Assembly: GCA_963576475.1 (NCBI GenBank)
Contig: OY754981.1
Span: 18,070,570 to 18,134,569, forward strand
DNA: 64,000 nt
Direction: 5' to 3'
Source of the DNA: Molanna angustata
Taxonomy: Eukaryota > Arthropoda > Insecta > Trichoptera > Molannidae
Shown: piece after piece, positions 58,341 to 64,000 of the stretch
Layout of the letters: each line of letters begins with the position of its first letter
Numbering within the stretch: position 1 is the first letter of the stretch
Made by a program: the position numbers and the translations under genes
Notes under the pieces: generated by a model
What the model was told of the DNA's origin: nothing
Databases searched by the model: none
Seen by the model: the letters and a program-made list of their open reading frames with translations, nothing else

Positions 58341-59981
58341 TATAATAGAAGGCCAACTTATGCTTAAAAAGTATGTAAGCACTATTTCTAACTCCAGTAG
58401 AAGTGTCGAATTACAAGCATCCCAGGACACAATAGCTTCATGCGAAAGTAAGTAAGTATCTCTTATTTCTTGTGTGTTAGAAAACAATAATGACCGGACA
58501 ACTAAAAGGGTAAATCGGTTTCACGTCCTGTGATGTCTTCTATTAGATCTCCATCCCAGTGAATAGTGAAAGATATATTTGTCTAGAATTCGCTTTTTAA
58601 TGACTCCACTAGATTTTACCTTGCTTCATGAGTTGATGAAGAATGGTTGAAAAAAATATTTTAAATTCATAAGGATCGGATCCCATACTTTTCAACATTG
58701 ACATCAAAACAATAGGCCCGGTCTTTAGAATAATTAAAACACGTTTTGAAGTCAAAGTTAAACGTTTAATCGTTTTGCATATATTTCATATTTTTTTCAA
58801 ATTTTTGAGGCCCAGACCACAAAAATATATTTTAAATGAAAATAAAAAAAATGTGGGTACTTATATTTTTTTGGTAATATGTATAAGCAAATAGGAGGAT
58901 GGACGCAGAAATTTTTTAAAAGTCGAAAAATAAGAAGCACTCTAATAGTACCATATATTCATACAACGTAAAATTATTTTATTTACCAAAATTTAAAAAA
59001 ATAGATAAGCCACAAACGTCGTAAGCAAAGATCCACTTATTCACACCAGGTGTTACTTTAAACACCACATAAATATAACATTAATATGTTTTTCGAAGAA
59101 TAGGCTAGTACAATAATTTTAACTACCTAATTAATACAAAGTTTTTTAATTACTTTTACTAACGAAAGGCCCGGGCCCTGTGTATAGGTAAACATATTGC
59201 TTTTATGTTGGCATCGATTGTTTTGGATTTATCAGAACCAATAATTACTTGTAAATAAATATCTTAATACTTTGCAGCTATTACTTTGTGGCTCATTTTG
59301 GGTACAAGTTTGTTCGGATGAGGGAGCGGGTCAAGTCTGAAACCGGTTAACAATAAATACTCAAAAGTGGTGAAAACAGAAAAGTTATTATTTTAATTTA
59401 TGAATATGTTTTTTATGTTTTATTCATAGAATTAGTTTTATTTAACCTTTTTATAAATGTTTAATTAAATTAAATTAAAAAAATGATTATTAAAAAAAAA
59501 CGAGATAAGGCGATGATCATAGAACTATAATGTGTAATCTAAGGCGATGATAATAAAAATATCATCAAAATTTAAGCTTCATTTAATTAGCAAAAAAAAA
59601 TGCAAACAAAAGTTGAAACTTGAATATATAATTTGACATATTATGTCTGAATTTCACTTCAAAAATAGATAATAATCCATTACTTGAATCTATTTTAAGA
59701 AAGGATTTAAATTTTTTTTAAAAATGAAAGTACTTATATACAGAGCTTACCCCCAGCAATTTAAGTTTTTGGTGGCAATACTATTCTTTTAAACAAAGAC
59801 TGGCAACACTTTTAAAGACAAATGTCAATGTCACAGATTATATGGTGGTCAATGTTGTCAATACTCGGTTGAACTTGTTTCGTGTTTATTTTTTAATTTT
59901 CGGCTAATATCAGGCTTTAAATTATTTTATAAATAAATTTGATTTAATTTCACTGTTTGAATCAATAGATATTAAGTAAAA
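58341..59981. other. Intergenic region and upstream flank of SCOC
   Basis: AT-rich with no recognised repeat. The last roughly 200 bp before 59982 should hold the promoter and 5' UTR, but no clear core element is visible. Confidence 0.5.
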
Positions 59982-60246
59982 ATGTCCTTAATTGGTACAA
60001 AGCTCCAAGACGACAATATACCTTTGGCAGACGATGACCCACAAGTCATAATAACCGACGACGGGAATGAAAATGATTCAGATCATGGACGATCCATGGA
60101 TTCTATTCCAAGTTCTTACACCAACGGGTCTACTAGTCCCGGACTGGCCGGTCCACAGAGTTTAGATCCTGACATTAATGCTGATGAACAAGAGGAAAAA
60201 GCCCGCTTAATCTCGCAAGTTTTAGAACTTCAAAATACTTTGGATG
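59982..60246 (+). CDS. SCOC: SCOC exon 1
   Basis: Codes for the disordered N-terminus and the first part of the coiled coil (to LELQNTLD), plus one base of the split codon. Confidence 0.93.
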
Positions 60247-60788
60247 GTAAGAGAAAAATAATTCGAATTCTTTTAAAAGTATGCTGTAATTTAGAACTTT
60301 GTCAAACATCGCTGCATAACATGACCATTATGATGAATAATGTACAAGGTTCATTCAACCTTAAAAATAATTTTAAATAGGTCACACGGCATCTTGTCAA
60401 TTTTAGGAAAAAAATATAATAAATACACATCTCTTTGCTGAATTTATTAAGAAACAGATATTCGAGATTCTGTTGTTTTTAATTTTTCTCTATTGCATCA
60501 ACTGTATTTACCATTTGTTTTAATGTGACAAATTACTGCGGCACCAACCAATTTGATTAATAAGTTAAGTATTACGTGTGTTATGATTGAGATACCTTTG
60601 TGTTTGAATGCTTTCTAATTATTTCATTCTTCCATTTTTCAGACCTTTCACAGCGAGTTGATTCAGTGAAGGAAGAAAATTTAAAGTTAAAGTCTGAGAA
60701 TCAAGTTTTAGGCCAATACATAGATAATTTGATGTCCGCATCATCCGTATTTCAATCAACGTCGCCAAGTGTCAATAAAAAGAAGTGA
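59982..60788 (+). CDS. SCOC: Short coiled-coil protein SCOC, two exons (136 aa)
   Basis: The exons are 59982-60246 and 60643-60788, joined by a GTAAGA donor and a TTTTTCAG acceptor within a Gly/Asp codon (phase 1), which restores [10 protein letters not shown]. The start is fixed by an in-frame TAA two codons upstream of its ATG (59973-59975). Residues 1-69 are acidic and Ser/Gly/Pro-rich and look disordered. Residues about 70-121 form one continuous coiled coil ([33 protein letters not shown]) that is close to the human and fly protein. The last residues are Lys-rich. The family acts at the Golgi with ARL-type GTPases and in autophagy and axon-related transport with FEZ/UNC-76 partners (known for SCOC and UNC-69, not shown here). 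Reading through the intron gives a false 132-codon frame. Confidence 0.95.
60643..60788 (+). CDS. SCOC: SCOC exon 2
   Basis: Codes for [34 protein letters not shown] and the Lys-rich end, with TGA at 60786-60788. This is the most conserved part of the family. Confidence 0.95.
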
Positions 60789-62295
60789 AAATATTTAAAT
60801 TTTAGTATTTTAACTGCACACATTTATTCTGATAATATTTTAACTAGCAACGGGTCTATGTACTGTTACTAAGCTTATGTGTTTTCAATAATCTGCACAG
60901 TTTTTAACCAGTTAAATGAAACAACTTTATTTAAAGAAATTTGTATAGAATTTCATATTGTATTAATAATTTCAAGACTAGATGTTCATGTTTATAGTAT
61001 TAACACGAAAAAGCTATTACACTCTTTAACAACAATGAGATAATTTATTTATTTATTTAATTTTATATTAAGTTTTAAATTATTTCATTGATATAAGCTT
61101 TCCATCATTTTATAGCTGTTTTATTATGTATTGACTTCTACACACCAGTCATTTGAACCAAAAGCATAGCTATTTTTATGCATAAAAAAATGTTTTTTTT
61201 TTCAATACTCGGACAGATCATTACAATCATCTGAAGAATCTCTTTTTTATATTAATAAAATAGTAATATGTTGATTTTTTAATACATGCCTTTTAATAAA
61301 TTATCTATTTATAATTTTATCATAGCTTATATTCCATGTCATAATTTCGATTATTGTATATTTTTATTTTAACTCTGACTACCTACTACTAAATGTGCAT
61401 CACATAAAATATAGTTATAATCAAAATTAAAACAAATGGAATTTTTTTTACTAAACAATTTTATTTGTTCATGAATATTATTTATAAAGAACTTCTACAT
61501 GAAATAAAATTTATTACTCTATACATACTCAATGTAAATCTTAGTTTAAGTTTTCTATTATAATTTACAATAATGATTTATTTATTTTATATACTTTGTA
61601 TATGAACAAATGCAATGTGAAATTATTTATTTTCATCTATAATGTTTCATATATTTAAACAAATGTATCCCACTGGTCAAACCTGTAAAGGGATAACATA
61701 ATATCATTGGTTATCATTTGTTAAAATTCCGGGTCTTCAGTAGATCCTTAGTCAGATAGAAGATTGACTGATTTTTCAAGCTGGACTTGTGGAACGCTTT
61801 TAACATCTCGAGTCAACAAAATATTAAGGCCAAGAAAGATCAAATATCAACTTAACTTAAGTTGATATTTGATCTACCTGTGACTTGCCCAACAAATAGT
61901 ATTAATTAAATTAATAAAAATGTTAAGTCATAAAGCTAAACAAAAATAGAAACTGAACAAATAAGGAATCCAAAAAGTATAGGTACAGAAAAGGAACATT
62001 TTATATACCTATGTATGTATTAAATACTTTTTAATTTTAGCTTTAATATAGTGATCTAAGATTGATTTCAAATGCTATAAGAAAAAAAACACCATTTTTA
62101 TTTGGATATTATTTAGGCATTTAGTATATTTTTTTTGGACAAAAACACTACGATTTCCATAATCATCACGCACTTTACATTTCAAGTAATTTTCATGTTA
62201 TTGTGGATTTAAGAATAAGTTCCAACAGTTTTCAATTTTACACAGTTTTCTGTAATTTTGTGTTCATTCTATGAACTAATGAATACATGTTTTTT
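60789..62295. other. SCOC 3' flank
   Basis: AT-rich. AATAAA at 61254-61259 is a candidate poly(A) signal among several. A perfect palindrome lies at 61838-61874. No other gene. Confidence 0.5.
61838..61874. repeat. Perfect 18-bp inverted repeat (hairpin)
   Basis: 61838-61855 and 61857-61874 are exact reverse complements with a single base between them. Confidence 0.88.
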
Positions 62296-62392
62296 TTTAA
62301 AGAATGAATATGAAATCACTCATAGCAGAATTCAAACTCGCGACCACTGGATTACTAACTCAACACGCTAACTGCTCTGGCATCACCCATAT
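62296..62392 (-). mobile_element. SINE-c, internally deleted
   Basis: AAAGAATGAATATG at the left, then ATTCAAACTCGCGACCACTG and the TACTAAC loop. The middle of the body is missing. Confidence 0.72.
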
Positions 62393-62456
62393 AATATCAA
62401 TCTATATAATATGTAATCAATTCAATACTAAAATTTTAAAATAGCACATTTCTTTT

Positions 62457-62626
62457 GAAGAATGAATATGTTCTTGTACAAGTATATATACATCCTCATA
62501 CATTCCCTAAACTAATCATAAATGCTTGTGCTATAGGTTAATGAAATAGGTCGTGGCAAGATTTGAACTCGCTACTACTGGATTACTAACCCAGCGCTCT
62601 GACCGCTCTGCCACCACTCATATTAT
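62457..62626 (-). mobile_element. SINE-c, near full length
   Basis: GAATGAATATGTTCTTGTAC, ACATTCCCTAAACTAATC, TTGAACTCGC and GGATTACTAACCCAGCG. Same orientation as the shorter copy 65 bp to the left. Confidence 0.83.
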
Positions 62627-62674
62627 ATTTTGGCATACTTTGTTTTTTTTTTACATAACTATTTTATTTTGTAT

Positions 62675-63048
62675 TGCTTCTCGTGTAACTAACAGGTACT
62701 ATGTCAAGTATTATTTTAAAACGCACCCAATAACATGTTGCCATATTCTGGAGACTTATGATATTTATCGTCTTACTGGTACTATGTCAAATATTATTTT
62801 AAAACGCACCCAATAACATGTTGCCACATTCTGGAGACTTATGATATTTATCGTCTTACTGGTACTATGTCAAATATTATTTTTAAAACGCACCCAATAA
62901 CATGTTGCCACATTCTGGAGACTTATGATATTTATCGTCTTACTGATCCAGACTGAAAACAATTAAAAACTGTGTCTCCACCGGAATCGAACCCGGGACC
63001 TTTCGCTTAGAATTCAGATATCTAACCCTCTGAGCCTCGAAGGCTGAT
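62675..63048 (-). mobile_element. SINE-a with an internal triplication
   Basis: A normal SINE-a head lies at the right end (CGAACCCGGGACCTTTCG region). The body portion from GGTACTATGTCAA to TCGTCTTACT is present three times in tandem with an 83-bp period (starts 62695, 62778, 62861). The tRNA-like head shows small changes. Confidence 0.85.
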
Positions 63049-64000
63049 ATAAATGATATTTGTATATTATTTAAATTAAGTTTTATTTATTTTATGTGTA
63101 TGTGATTCATGTAATTATTATGTATTAATGATTTTATCAAAATCTTGTTTGATATTCAAGCCAGGTAAATATTTTTTTCGTTGCGTTATTATTTATTACA
63201 ATAATTTCACAAATAAGTTTCATTTATGTAAATGAAATTATATTACGATCAATTTTTTTTTTAAAACAATACCTAAGATTGTTTAATTTATTTTTATAAA
63301 TTGTTATTGAAGTCTAAATTTATATCTCATAAAAATATAGAATATTGTTCATTTGAGGACTTTGCAAAAAACCTTTGTTCTTCATATTGTTTAATTTTGT
63401 ATCACACAATATTATATTGTGTTTTGTCTGTTTGATTTCTTAACTTAAAAAGTTTGATGAATTCATTAACCAATTTAGTGAAGTTGCTACTATCAATAAT
63501 TGATTCAATTTATTTTGAAAATAAGTTGCCGCTGCACAAGAAGCCGCTAGAAGGATTTCTCTACAAAGCCTCTAGATTCCTTCTAAATCTACGAGCAATA
63601 ACAAAATAAATTTGTCTGATATTATTAACCCAATGTTTATTTGGTAATAATAAAATTAGTTCAGATAATGTATGATTTTTGATTAATTTTTTAATGTTTT
63701 CACTCTTTAAAAAGTAATAAATTAACTAACAAATTGTCACAACAAACTTCCGATTTATTTTGTATAAAACTGGTTATTTTTATGATGTGAATACAATTTT
63801 GTTTATTTATACATATAATATGTATACAGTGATTTGTTGTGCACTAATTATTGTAACATAAGATCTCATTTAGTACAACATTATTATTTACACATGACAT
63901 GTCACTCAAGGTTAAACAATATGTATAAAATATATGATAAATTTGTTTAAAGTATAAAACATTTAAATTGTTTAATTAAATAAAAGCTTTTTAATTAGTA
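63049..64000. other. AT-rich end of window
   Basis: No gene or repeat recognised. Confidence 0.5.

Noticed and set aside
60247..60380. C-terminal extension of SCOC exon 1 through the intron
   Set aside because: The GTAAGA donor at 60247 and the acceptor at 60642 restore the conserved DLSQRV sequence. The read-through tail is unrelated to the family.

Overview
The window looks like nuclear DNA from a moth or butterfly. The sequence is AT-rich and full of TACCTACC/GTAGGT-type strings, its genes have spliced exons with GT..AG introns, and repeats make up most of it. One SINE (52634-52888) has a body I recognise as lepidopteran. The species cannot be read from the sequence. There is no sign of bacterial, viral or organellar organisation.

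I can support two host genes, both on the + strand. The first is a four-exon gene of unknown function (exons 8142-8519, 48431-48551, 50133-50308, 56686-56787; 258 codons). Its first intron is about 39.9 kb and fills most of the window. The second is the two-exon short coiled-coil protein gene SCOC (59982-60246 and 60643-60788; 136 codons), which starts about 3.2 kb downstream. Nothing suggests the two act together.

The rest is a dense, nested repeat landscape. The main families are: (1) a non-autonomous Helitron of about 980 bp (5'-TC, 3' hairpin, CTAG end, inverted repeats), with two intact copies (9693-10679 and 41095-42068) and at least seven partial or interrupted ones; (2) four tRNA-derived SINE families, here called SINE-a, -b, -c and -d; (3) several decayed non-LTR retrotransposons, of which the best is an RTE-like element at 32933-34750 with a recognisable reverse transcriptase, plus a Jockey/I-type remnant with endonuclease, RT and RNase H parts at 11620-14010; (4) several short inverted-repeat (MITE-like) families; (5) a 16-bp minisatellite block present at two distant sites, plus a third partial site.

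Layout: 1-7.5 kb upstream repeats and a GC-richer block of unknown nature; 8.1-8.5 kb exon 1; 8.5-48.4 kb intron 1 with most of the Helitrons, LINEs and SINEs; 48.4-56.8 kb exons 2-4, with intron 3 holding a large inverted composite repeat (51.0-52.3 kb against 54.7-55.4 kb); 57-60 kb intergenic DNA with a CA microsatellite; 60.0-60.8 kb SCOC; 60.8-64 kb downstream repeats. No CRISPR, operon or secretion system is present. The most interesting non-gene signals are the Helitron family (including a copy that carries a SINE scar), the 16-bp minisatellite unit and its inverted arrangement in intron 3, and two perfect short hairpins.
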